Assembly: GCA_046733475.1 (NCBI GenBank)
Contig: JBKPPF010000015.1
Coordinates: forward strand, 1 to 64,000
DNA: 64,000 nucleotides
Origin: DATEOR01 sp046733475
GTDB taxonomy: Bacteria; Actinomycetota; Thermoleophilia; Gaiellales; Gaiellaceae
Reading direction: 5' to 3'
Part shown: one piece after another, positions 1 to 6,860 of the stretch
Layout: the number at the start of each line of letters is the position of its first letter
Numbering within the stretch: the stretch's first letter is position 1
The notes under the pieces: model-generated
Databases searched by the model: none
What the model saw: only the letters and a program-made list of their open reading frames with translations
Told to the model about the DNA's origin: nothing
Program-made: the position numbers and the translations under genes

Positions 1-631
1 CCTTGGCCCCACGGGCGCGCATCGCCGTGAACGCCTCGTGGCCGGGGGTGTCCAGGAAGGTGACCTTGCGCCCGTCGGCGACGTCGACCTGGTAGGCGCC
101 GATGTGCTGGGTGATGCCGCCAGCTTCGGTCTCGACGACCGCGGACTCGCGAATGGCGTCGAGAAGCGTGGTCTTGCCGTGGTCGACGTGGCCCATGATC
201 GTGACGACGGGCGGGCGCGCGACGAGATCCTCCGGCGCGTCCTCGAAGACCTCGGGCTCGAGGTCCTCGTCGTCGGCGTGCTTGATCTCGACCTCGCGCT
301 CGAGCGTCGTCGCGATCACCTCGACGGCGTCGTCCGATAGGGATTGCGTGATGGTCACCATCTCCCCGACGTCCATCATGATCTTGATGATCTGCGGCAC
401 GGGAATCCCGAGCGCCGCGGAGAGCTCCTTGACCGTTGCGCCCGAGTTGACCTGGACGGGCCCGCTCGGCTGAGCCGGGGCCTGCTGCTCCTGGCGCGGC
501 TTCGGCGTCTCGCGCGGCGCCCGTGAGTCCTGGCGCGGACGGTTCGCCTGGGAGTCGATGACGACCCGGCGCTTCCGCCGCCCGCCCGTCGCGCCGCTCC
601 GCGGCCTCAGTGGTCTTTGTCGGTCAGCCAT
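1..631 (-). CDS. infB: Translation initiation factor IF-2, N-terminal part (runs off the left edge)
   Basis: GTPase that brings fMet-tRNA to the 30S subunit. The frame opens at an ATG at 631 and 210 codons are visible. A basic Arg/Pro/Gln-rich linker (residues 1-60) leads to an IF2_N-like helical segment (VKELSAALGIPVPQ, from about residue 67), then the G domain: G1 GHVDHGKTT at 147-155, the switch segment GGITQHIGAY at 171-180, and G3 DTPGHE at 194-199. G1 lies far closer to the N-terminus than in E. coli (about residue 400), so the N-terminal extension is very short. The start lies 3 bp beyond the rnpM stop, the last visible member of the rimP-nusA-rnpM-infB operon. The family is certain; the start is the only ATG that fits the gap. 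Confidence 0.95.
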   Translation of the reverse strand, partial: MADRQRPLRPRSGATGGRRKRRVVIDSQANRPRQDSRAPRETPKPRQEQQAPAQPSGPVQVNSGATVKELSAALGIPVPQIIKIMMDVGEMVTITQSLSDDAVEVIATTLEREVEIKHADDEDLEPEVFEDAPEDLVARPPVVTIMGHVDHGKTTLLDAIRESAVVETEAGGITQHIGAYQVDVADGRKVTFLDTPGHEAFTAMRARGAK

Positions 632-634
632 TGC

Positions 635-883
635 TCAGTGCGCTTCCAATTCGGAGGCGAGATTTTCCGGAATTCTGACGGTCCGCCGCAACGTGCGCGA
701 GAAGGCGCGTCGAGCGGCCGCCCGCTCGAAGCACGAGAGTCGTGCGTGAACGTACGTTCCGCGGCCCGGCGAACGCTTCCCACGGTCCAGCCGAAGCGTC
801 CCCTCCGGTGCGACGAAGCGCACCAACTCGCGCTGCGGAGCTTTGCGCCCGCAGCCGACGCACGTCCTCTCTGGCTCGCTCAT
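635..883 (-). CDS. rnpM: RnpM/YlxR family RNA-binding protein
   Basis: Small basic protein of 82 residues of the YlxR family (DUF448), known in Bacillus as RnpM, a modulator of RNase P. The family signature CVGCGRK is at residues 8-14, followed by a GRGTYVH strand and a basic C-terminal helix with CFERAAARRAFSRTLR. Its ATG overlaps the nusA stop by 4 bp, and it sits in the conserved nusA-ylxR-infB order. The length is normal for the family. The assignment rests on both motif and context. Confidence 0.93.
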   Translation of the reverse strand: MSEPERTCVGCGRKAPQRELVRFVAPEGTLRLDRGKRSPGRGTYVHARLSCFERAAARRAFSRTLRRTVRIPENLASELEAH

Positions 884-2367
884 TCGGCAGGGGTCGTCTC
901 CTCCTGCTTCTCGGGCTCGGCCTCCGCCTCGGGCTCGGGCTCCGGCGCCGGTTCCTCTTCGGCCACCGCCTCCGCGGCGGGAGCGGTCTCGGCGGCGGGC
1001 TCTTCGACTGCGTCGGTCGCCTCGACCTCCTCGACCTCCCCGGCCTCCGGCTCGTCGGACTCGGGCTGGGCGGGCTGCACGATCTCGGCGGTCACGTCCT
1101 CGCCGGCGGCTTCGCGCTCCGCGATCTCACGGTGAGCGGAGATGCCGCAGTAGTGCGACCCCGGAAGCGCCGTGTTCGGGCAGCGCTTGCCGGTCGAGAG
1201 CAGGGCGACACAGCGCCCGGAGAACTCCTCTTCCTGGCCGCCGAAGGCCGCATTGGCCTCGGCGCGCGCGAACTCGGTCTCGGACTGAATGTCGATCTTC
1301 CAGCCGGTCAGCCGAGCGGCCAGGCGGGCGTTCAGGCCCTCCTTGCCGATCGCGAGGGACAACTGGTCGTCCGGGACGACCACGGTCGCCTCGCTGGAGT
1401 CGTCGTCGACGAGCACCTCCCGCACGCGCGCGGGCGAGAGCGCCTTGGCGACGAAGCGGGCGGGCTCGGGGTTCCACGGGATGATGTCGATCTTCTCGCC
1501 GCGAAGCTCGGAGACGACCATGCGGACGCGCGACCCTCGCGGGCCGACACAGGCGCCGACGGGATCGACGCCCTGGACGTGGGATTCCACGGCGATCTTC
1601 GAGCGGTAGCCGGGCTCTCGGGCGACACCGCGAATCTCGACGAGGCCGTCGGCGATCTCCGGAACCTCGAGCTCGAAGAGCGTCTTGATCAGCTCGGGAT
1701 CGCGCCGCGACAGGATCACCTGCGGGCCCTTCGTGCCAGAGCGGACCTCCGTGATGACGGCCTTGATGCGGCTCCCCTGCTCGTAGCGCTCGCCGTCCAC
1801 CTGCTCAGAACGCGGGAGGAGAGCCTCGACTTTGCCAAGGTCGACGAGCACGTTGTTGCGGTCGCCGGCCTGCTGGACGATCCCCGTCACCACCTCGGTC
1901 ACGCGGTCGACATACTCGTCGTACATCATCTCGCGCTCGGCTTCACGGATCCGCTGCAGGATGACCTGCTTCGCGGTCTGCGCGGCGATGCGCCCGAAGT
2001 TCTCGGGAGTGACGTCTGCGCGCTTGACCTGCTCGTCGGGCACGTCGGACCAGTCGATGGCGAGGTCGTCGTCCGTGACCAGGGTGTGGGAGCGCTCGCC
2101 GTTCTCGATCTCGGCGGCCTCGAGCTCGGTGATCGCGCGTTCGCGCGCCTCGTCCATGAGCCGCTCCTCGACGTCTGCCGGAAGCTCGACGGACCAGACG
2201 CGGAAGTCGCCGCCCGAGTCGAGCTCGACCGTCGCGTGCCGGGCCGCTCCAGGAGTCTTCTTGTACGCGGCGAGCAGCGCGTCCTCGAGCGCCCGGACGA
2301 GGACGTCGTCCTCGATTCCCTTCTCGCGCTCGATCTGCCTGACCGCCTCGAGAATTTCTTTGCTCAT
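880..2367 (-). CDS. nusA: Transcription termination/antitermination factor NusA with an extra Cys/His motif and acidic tail
   Basis: NusA binds RNA polymerase and nascent RNA and controls pausing, termination and antitermination. The 495 residues start MSKEILEAVRQIEREKGI, and an N-terminal RNAP-binding domain, S1 domain and two KH domains follow (GPRGSRVRMVVSEL and AIGKEGLNARLAARLTG are KH signatures). After the second KH the protein carries something unusual: a Cys3His arrangement (C386, C396, C407, H412 in a KRCPNTALPGSHYC context) that resembles a small zinc knuckle. An 80-residue Glu/Ala/Pro tail then replaces the usual C-terminal repeats. It follows rimP by 4 bp and overlaps rnpM by 4 bp. 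Confidence 0.96.
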   Translation of the reverse strand: MSKEILEAVRQIEREKGIEDDVLVRALEDALLAAYKKTPGAARHATVELDSGGDFRVWSVELPADVEERLMDEARERAITELEAAEIENGERSHTLVTDDDLAIDWSDVPDEQVKRADVTPENFGRIAAQTAKQVILQRIREAEREMMYDEYVDRVTEVVTGIVQQAGDRNNVLVDLGKVEALLPRSEQVDGERYEQGSRIKAVITEVRSGTKGPQVILSRRDPELIKTLFELEVPEIADGLVEIRGVAREPGYRSKIAVESHVQGVDPVGACVGPRGSRVRMVVSELRGEKIDIIPWNPEPARFVAKALSPARVREVLVDDDSSEATVVVPDDQLSLAIGKEGLNARLAARLTGWKIDIQSETEFARAEANAAFGGQEEEFSGRCVALLSTGKRCPNTALPGSHYCGISAHREIAEREAAGEDVTAEIVQPAQPESDEPEAGEVEEVEATDAVEEPAAETAPAAEAVAEEEPAPEPEPEAEAEPEKQEETTPAE

Positions 2368-2371
2368 CTCG

Positions 2372-2815
2372 CTACCGCCTCTCCTCGATCAGGTTTCCGC
2401 GCACGATCGCGCCGTACGGAACTCCGAATCGCTCGCTGCCGACTTCGATGGTCGCCTCGTCCTCGCCGGCCTCGACCACCGCGCCGCGAAAGCGCTTGCG
2501 CCCGGAGACCTCGATGGCGGTCCGCACCGAGACGGTGCGTCCGACCGCGCCGGCGAAGTGGTCGCGCGTGCGCAACGGCCGCTCGAAGCCGGGCGAGGAC
2601 ACCTCGAGCGAATAGCGGTCGAGGTAGCTCCGCAGGGTGTCCGTCACGCTCTCGCAAAGCGCGTGGTCGACCCCATTCGGGTGATCGATGTAGACGCAGA
2701 GCCGCTCCGGGCCCATGAGCTCGACGGCGAGGACGTCGACGTCGGGCAGCCGGTCCTGAACGGTGTCGGCGACCTCGCGGTGAAGTTGGCGTTCCTTTTC
2801 GTGAACCTGAGTCAT
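2372..2815 (-). CDS. rimP: Ribosome maturation factor RimP
   Basis: Protein of 147 residues needed for maturation of the 30S subunit. Visible family features are the N-terminal alpha/beta domain (VDVLAVELMGPERLCVYID), the DxLxSYLDRYSLEVSSPGF segment and a C-terminal SH3-like barrel with VSVRTAIEVSGRKRFRG. I place the start at the ATG at 2815. The open frame reaches further up to 2905, but that stretch runs through a hairpin-T-tract and does not look like RimP. It is the first gene of the rimP-nusA-rnpM-infB operon. Confidence 0.93.
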   Translation of the reverse strand: MTQVHEKERQLHREVADTVQDRLPDVDVLAVELMGPERLCVYIDHPNGVDHALCESVTDTLRSYLDRYSLEVSSPGFERPLRTRDHFAGAVGRTVSVRTAIEVSGRKRFRGAVVEAGEDEATIEVGSERFGVPYGAIVRGNLIEERR

Positions 2816-2836
2816 TCGGTTTCTGTGCCGTTTCGC

Positions 2837-2861
2837 AAAAAATGGGCGCCGCGCGCCCATT
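2837..2861 (-). terminator. Leader hairpin with U-tract upstream of rimP (attenuator or terminator)
   Basis: Read on the minus strand, a perfect 9-bp inverted repeat (AATGGGCGC, 3-nt loop, GCGCCCATT) runs directly into six T residues, 22 bp before the rimP ATG. The shape is that of an intrinsic terminator for minus-strand transcription. It may end an upstream transcript or act as an attenuator in the rimP-nusA leader. NusA autoregulates this operon in E. coli, so attenuation is a reasonable inference, but the sequence alone does not prove it. Confidence 0.6.
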
Positions 2862-2920
2862 TCTCCAGCTGGGGAAATGTGGTTCAGACAGGATAGCACC
2901 AGCATCCGGAGCCGCTTCGA

Positions 2921-3040
2921 TCAGGGCTGCCACCTCCCGGGGAGCGCGACGTGGGTTTCCCGCAGCCGTGCGTCTGGCCAGACGTCAGTCTCCATCGGCT
3001 GCATAGCGGCGTAGATCGCCTGCACCTCGTCGTCGTGCAT
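2921..3040 (-). CDS. Possible small protein or C-terminal gene remnant
   Basis: A 39-codon frame beginning MHDDEVQAIYAAMQPMETD has a balanced, protein-like composition quite unlike the Arg/Ser/Pro-rich shadows around it. The same frame stays open further upstream (…VRDPRPLPRRLLAH), so it may be the tail of a decayed longer gene. No ribosome-binding site or recognised domain is seen. Treat it as a candidate only. Confidence 0.3.
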   Translation of the reverse strand: MHDDEVQAIYAAMQPMETDVWPDARLRETHVALPGRWQP

Positions 3041-3475
3041 GTGCGCAAGCAGGCGCCGGGGTAGTGGCCGCGGGTCGCGAACTTGCGATTCCCGCCGAAC
3101 GAGCCACGATCCCGCAGGCCAGAATCCCTGCTCGGAGGTAGTGGAAGCTCGCGTTCGGTAGAGGTTCTCAGTAACGCTGAGGCGCGTCCTGCCGATCTAA
3201 GGAGTTGCGGGGCCGGATCGAACCCCGCGCTGTCGACCAAGCGCGCGCGACGTTGGCAACGCGATAGGGGATAACGGTGGTTCGGCCCCGCTACGACCGG
3301 CAGACATGGCTCGCGCGGACACTTGTCCGCTCGTCGCGGGCGACGTAGAAGTTGCCTGTGCCCAACAGTCCTCCACAACGGCCGCCCCTCGCCACGCAAG
3401 CTCCTCCGCGCCATCCTCGCTCAGCTTGGGCAGAAGGAGTCATGGCGGGTGACAAGGCGCTGGTACGTTGGCGCA

Positions 3476-3568
3476 GAGAGCCGGGCTAGCTTCTGTCCCG
3501 GGGCGAAGGCTGAGGGTTTGCCGCAACGCCCTTCGGCCGTGCCCGGCTCTCACGATCTAAATCGTTTT
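3476..3568 (+). ncRNA. Candidate structured RNA (nested inverted repeats followed by a small hairpin)
   Basis: An 11-bp perfect long-range stem (3476-3486 with 3541-3551, core AGAGCCGGGC/GCCCGGCTCT) encloses a second stem (3504-3509 with 3530-3535, CGAAGG/CCTTCG). Immediately after it comes a small hairpin ACGAT-ctaa-ATCGT followed by TTT. The pattern suggests a folded RNA, perhaps a leader of the exported-protein gene that starts about 240 bp downstream or a separate small RNA. It matches no RNA family that I can recall. No comparative evidence is available here. Confidence 0.3.
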
Positions 3569-3806
3569 GGCAGAGAGATCCGTTACACGAGCGCGGCAGG
3601 GACGCCCACGACGCGCTCACCGTGACAGTTCCCCCGCGCCGTCGTCGCCTCGGCTGCTCGGGGGGAGGCATCAAAGGAAGCGGAGAAGGCCGCGCGGGGG
3701 CGAAACAGGCCCGACCGCAAGGTTTCCGGCTCGCCGTCATCTCTATGAGTCTCGCTCTCCTTCTCCTTCACCCGTCCCGGAGAGCGCGTAGGGTTCCTGG
3801 CCTGAA

Positions 3807-4292
3807 ATGAGGAGGGCCAAGCTCATCGTCCTGCTCGTCGGTCTTCTCGTCTGCGGAGCGCTTGGTGTCGTGGCGGCAGTGGCGTGGTCACCCGAGGCGA
3901 GCGTCACCGAGGGTGCAGTCGAACGTGTTCGTCACGGTGTAACCGAGACTGGACATGTCGAAGTCGTGACGACGGAAGGGCAGGTGCGCCGAGTCATCCG
4001 CTGGGAAACGAAGCAGGATGGAATCGAGACACAAACCCTCGAGGGGCCGTTGCGGCTGCGGACCCGGGACAGCACGTTCTTCGCAAGACCTTCTGCGGGG
4101 CCTCTGACCCCTAGCCTGCGCCCGATGAGCCTTCCCGGAGGGATCATGACGGTTCCCGCGACGACCGTCCTCCAGACGGTCACTGAGACTGTGGAGGACA
4201 CGACGACCGTGATTGAGACGGTCACCGTGACGACGGAGACCGGTACGATCGAGACCGGCCCGACCGAGACCGGCACCCCAACGTCGCCCTGA
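3807..4292 (+). CDS. Hypothetical exported or membrane-anchored protein with Thr/Glu-rich tail
   Basis: Protein of 161 residues, function unknown. Residues 4-27 (AKLIVLLVGLLVCGALGVVAA) after two arginines form an uncleaved signal anchor or signal peptide, so the rest should be outside the membrane. The middle part is a charged beta-rich stretch (TGHVEVVTTEGQVRRVIRW). The last 50 residues are built from Thr-Val-Glu-Thr type repeats (TVTETVEDTTTVIETVTVTT), a low-complexity stalk typical of surface-exposed linkers. It is a single gene on the plus strand, with a strong terminator 180 bp downstream. The start codon is chosen because it places the positive residues directly before the hydrophobic segment. 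Confidence 0.6.
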   Translation: MRRAKLIVLLVGLLVCGALGVVAAVAWSPEASVTEGAVERVRHGVTETGHVEVVTTEGQVRRVIRWETKQDGIETQTLEGPLRLRTRDSTFFARPSAGPLTPSLRPMSLPGGIMTVPATTVLQTVTETVEDTTTVIETVTVTTETGTIETGPTETGTPTSP

Positions 4293-4710
4293 TCGCACCA
4301 GCTCCCCGTTCGGGGCAGGGGTTGCCAGATCCCCGCGCTCCCAGGGGCCGAACACTGCTAAGGAGGCCCAGTGGGAGCGGCGCTCGCACCCTGGGAGGGG
4401 CATCTGACCCGGTGCAGCTCAAGCTGAACAAGGGGCAGCTGAAGGCTGTGGTCGATCGGCGTAGGTAGGCCGTTAGAGCCGGGGAGGCGCGTTGATGGCC
4501 TCCCCGGCTCTTTTAACTTGGGTTCTTGCGGGGTGAGTATGGAAGACGCATCTGTGACGAGTTCGATCGAGCGGCACGTGTCCGTTCCGGGTCCACCGAA
4601 GCCTTCATCGCTGCCACCCGTCACGGCGTGGACGGAGTGGATCCGGTAGCCGACGCGGGACGGATTTCAACCTGGAGACACGAGTTCGGCTGGCGTGTAC
4701 CGTCCGTCTT
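4293..4710. other. Intergenic region before cysQ
   Basis: It holds a strong plus-strand terminator (listed separately). Before it lies an AAGGAGG followed by GTG that would start only an 18-codon peptide. A GTG at 4412 opens a second 18-codon frame (VQLKLNKGQLKAVVDRRR) that ends just before the terminator. Neither can be supported as a gene. Between the terminator and cysQ I see no gene and no clear promoter. Confidence 0.4.
4475..4514 (+). terminator. Strong intrinsic terminator
   Basis: A perfect 14-bp stem (AGAGCCGGGGAGGC / GCCTCCCCGGCTCT, 9-nt loop) is followed by TTTT on the plus strand. It would end transcription coming from the exported Thr-rich protein gene. The matching A-tract on the other side is absent, so it is directional. 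Confidence 0.85.
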
Positions 4711-5463
4711 GTGTGGACGCAGGCTGACCATCTGACGGCGAGGCGCGTCGCCCACGACGCCGGCGCACTCCTCCTTCGCCTCCGGGCAGGTCTCGCCAAC
4801 GGCGGGGGCTCCGACCCCGACGCGCTCCGCGCTGCGGGCGATCGCCGATCGCATGAGCTCATCGTCGAGATGCTCGCGGAGGCTCACCCCGGCGATGCTG
4901 TCCTCTCCGAAGAGGCGCCGAGCGGCCCGGAACGGCTGGACGCGTCGCGCGTGTGGATCGTCGATCCACTCGACGGAACACGCGAGTTTGGAGAAGCGGA
5001 TCGAAGTGACTGGGCGGTTCACGTGGCACTCGTCGCCGAAGGGAGACTCGTTGCGGGTGCCGTCGCTCTTCCCGCGCTCGGGATGACGATGGCCACGGAC
5101 CGGCCGCCCGCGCCAGAGGGACACGCTCCCGAGCGGCTCCGCATCCTCGTCAGCCGCACACGCCCCGCACAGACGGCGACCAAGCTCGCGGACAAGCTCC
5201 GTGGCAAGCTCGTCCCGATGGGGTCGGCGGGCGCCAAGGCGATGGCCGTCATCCGAAACGAAGCCGACGTGTATGTGCACGACGGGGGTCAATACGAGTG
5301 GGATTCCGCGGCGCCGGTCGCGGTTGCCGCAGCCGCAGGCCTGCACGTCTCACGGCTGGACGGCTCCCCACTCGCCTACAACCAGCCCGATCCCTGGCTC
5401 CCTGACTTGCTTATCTGCCGGCCGGAGCTCGCGGGCTCGGTTCGCTCAGCGCTCGACGACTGA
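4711..5463 (+). CDS. cysQ: CysQ/inositol monophosphatase family phosphatase (3'(2'),5'-bisphosphate nucleotidase-like)
   Basis: Protein of 250 residues of the lithium-sensitive Mg-dependent phosphatase superfamily. CysQ removes the 3' phosphate of PAP/PAPS in sulfur assimilation. Diagnostic motifs are the first metal site VLSEEAP (Glu), the central WIVDPLDGTREF (about residues 82-93) and the second metal site YEWDSAAPVAVA. The TREF variant is typical of CysQ rather than of inositol monophosphatase, which has TxNF. The start is a GTG that gives a natural N-terminus; no good Shine-Dalgarno is visible. It stands alone on the plus strand, so the substrate is inferred from motif only. Confidence 0.85.
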   Translation: MWTQADHLTARRVAHDAGALLLRLRAGLANGGGSDPDALRAAGDRRSHELIVEMLAEAHPGDAVLSEEAPSGPERLDASRVWIVDPLDGTREFGEADRSDWAVHVALVAEGRLVAGAVALPALGMTMATDRPPAPEGHAPERLRILVSRTRPAQTATKLADKLRGKLVPMGSAGAKAMAVIRNEADVYVHDGGQYEWDSAAPVAVAAAAGLHVSRLDGSPLAYNQPDPWLPDLLICRPELAGSVRSALDD

Positions 5464-5675
5464 ACGATCCAACCGGCCGAAGTCTTTTTCTAAGCCAGTC
5501 AACGACCCTTCAGCCAAGGACGTCGTCTGCGAGCCGCCGGAAACCCTGGTATCTACGGGCGTCGTACTTCTCGAGGCGACCCAGACCTCTGAGATTGCGT
5601 AGGCGATGAGGACCTCTCGACGATGGGCTTCGAGGCCGATGTTTGCTCTTGCGGCGGGTTCCGTCGACGACTCGG

Positions 5676-5802
5676 GTTGGCCTCCCCCTCCCCATCCTCC
5701 TCGGCCACGCCCACGAGGACGCAGAGTCCGGCGCCGATCTCGGCCACCGCCTCGCCGTCGACAGCCACGCGCCCGCGAGACGCGCTGGACGACCGCTCGC
5801 AA
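5676..5802 (-). pseudogene. dtd: Truncated, frameshifted D-aminoacyl-tRNA deacylase (dtd remnant)
   Basis: Directly after the TPR gene stop, a TTG-started frame reads MRAVVQRVSRA, the invariant N-terminus of Dtd. A one-base frameshift follows, and the family continues in the next frame as RVAVDGEAVAEIGAGLCVLV, ending near GEANP. All further Dtd sequence, including the SQFTL and GNRPSF-type motifs, is missing, and the following 200 bp look non-coding. The gene is therefore both frameshifted and truncated. An intact copy may exist elsewhere. Confidence 0.8.
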
Positions 5803-6159
5803 CTACGCGGCTTCGAGAGCTTCGAGCGCCCGGCGGTAGTCCTCGCTTTGCGGCCGGAAGAAGCTCGCCATGCGGTAGTGGCCGACGGCCTCGTCGGGCT
5901 TGCCCTGCTTCTCGAGGCAGCGGCCGAGCGCGAAGTGCGCGTAGTGGTCGACCGGCTGCAGCTCCAGGATGTCGCGGAACTCGGCCTCGGCTTCTGAGAA
6001 GCGCTGGATCCGGAAGTACGCAATCCCGAGAGCCTCCCGTATCGAGGCCTTCTCGGGCTCGCGCTTCTTCGCCTTCTCGAGCGCCACGGTCGCCTGGGCC
6101 GCCCGCCCGCGCGCCAGGTGCTCCTGGCCTTGTCTGAAGAGGTCATAGGTCTCGCTCAT
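5803..6159 (-). CDS. Tetratricopeptide repeat protein
   Basis: Protein of 118 residues made almost entirely of three TPR units: LFRQGQEHLARGRAAQATVA, IREALGIAYFRIQRFSEAEA and AHFALGRCLEKQGKPDEAVG carry the expected A/G, Y/F and A/P positions. TPR units mediate protein contacts; the partner is unknown. The ATG at 6159 is preceded by GGAGGAG at correct spacing and overlaps the stop of the nucleotidyltransferase gene (ATGA). It is followed at once by the dtd remnant. There is no signal peptide, so it should be cytoplasmic. Confidence 0.88.
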   Translation of the reverse strand: MSETYDLFRQGQEHLARGRAAQATVALEKAKKREPEKASIREALGIAYFRIQRFSEAEAEFRDILELQPVDHYAHFALGRCLEKQGKPDEAVGHYRMASFFRPQSEDYRRALEALEAA

Positions 6160-6860
6160 ACGCTCCTCCAAAGATACGGGAAGTTCTCCACCACAACGTC
6201 TTGCGGACGGGTGAGGTCGCGCGTCGGACCGACGTCGAGCGCCAGGACCTCGATGCCCGTGCCCGTCTCATTCCGAAACGCAGCGGCGAGCTCGAACGGC
6301 GGGCCGGGCAAACCCTCGAGCCGGGGCAGGACGCCCGCGGCGAAAAACCAGAGCGGTGCAGCCGTCAGCTCGCCCGGCTCGCCGCCAATCTCGACGACGC
6401 GATGTGCCTCGACTCGCACGGGTGTCTTCCCCTCGCCCCCGCCGCGGCGGACGGCCAGGCCGGCCGGAACGCCGGAGCCCTCCCACTCGGCGGCCACTCG
6501 AGCGACAATGCCGGGCCGAAACACCGTGTCGGCGGCGACCACGAGGAGCGGAGCCGAGGCCCCTGATTCGAGGGCGCGCCGGACGGCGTCGGCCGAGCCG
6601 AGCGGCTCCGGCTGGCGCGCGTAGCCCACTGAGATGCCGAAGGCGGAGCCGCCGCCGACGAGCTCCTCGACCTGCTCAGCGAGGTGGCCGGTTACCACGG
6701 TGACCGCCCCGATGCCGGCGTCAGCGAGCTCGTGGAGCAGGGTCGCGATCACGGGCTTTCCGTCGATCGGGAGTATCGGCTTCGGCCAGCGCTCGGTCAG
6801 CGGGCGTAGGCGGCGCCCCTCGCCCGCGGCCATGACGACCGCGTGCAGCGGGGAGCTCAA
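6156..6860 (-). CDS. Sugar-phosphate nucleotidyltransferase
   Basis: Protein of 234 residues that probably couples a sugar-1-phosphate with an NTP. The N-terminal Rossmann-like domain has the pyrophosphorylase signature GEGRRLRPLT…KPILPI (residues 13-31) and the catalytic-region Asp in LLVVAADTVF. No left-handed beta-helix or acyltransferase domain follows, so it is a stand-alone transferase of the NTP_transferase family like RmlA, GalU or ManC short forms. The exact sugar cannot be told. It overlaps the transglutaminase gene by 4 bp upstream and the TPR gene by 4 bp downstream, so it belongs to the same transcript. Confidence 0.85.
   Translation of the reverse strand: MSSPLHAVVMAAGEGRRLRPLTERWPKPILPIDGKPVIATLLHELADAGIGAVTVVTGHLAEQVEELVGGGSAFGISVGYARQPEPLGSADAVRRALESGASAPLLVVAADTVFRPGIVARVAAEWEGSGVPAGLAVRRGGGEGKTPVRVEAHRVVEIGGEPGELTAAPLWFFAAGVLPRLEGLPGPPFELAAAFRNETGTGIEVLALDVGPTRDLTRPQDVVVENFPYLWRSV

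Larger units (their letters stand above)
2862..3806. other. Gene-poor stretch between the rimP operon and the exported protein gene
   Basis: About 945 bp in which I cannot support a full-length gene on either strand. Open frames here are short, overlap in several frames and lack ribosome-binding sites. The stretch holds a possible 39-codon gene remnant near its left end and a nested inverted-repeat structure near 3.5 kb, both listed separately. The remainder shows nothing I recognise. Confidence 0.5.

Noticed and set aside
742..2718. Long plus-strand open frame opposite nusA and rimP
   Set aside because: It is antisense to two certain genes and its composition is that of a GC-rich shadow frame. 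The same holds for long plus-strand frames opposite carB, rel, recJ, the M29 genes and the cyclase.
3204..3227. T-arm-like GGTTCGATCC with a GCGGGG/CCCCGC stem on the minus strand
   Set aside because: The loop has 10 instead of 7 nucleotides, and no anticodon, D or acceptor arms can be placed around it, so it is not a tRNA.
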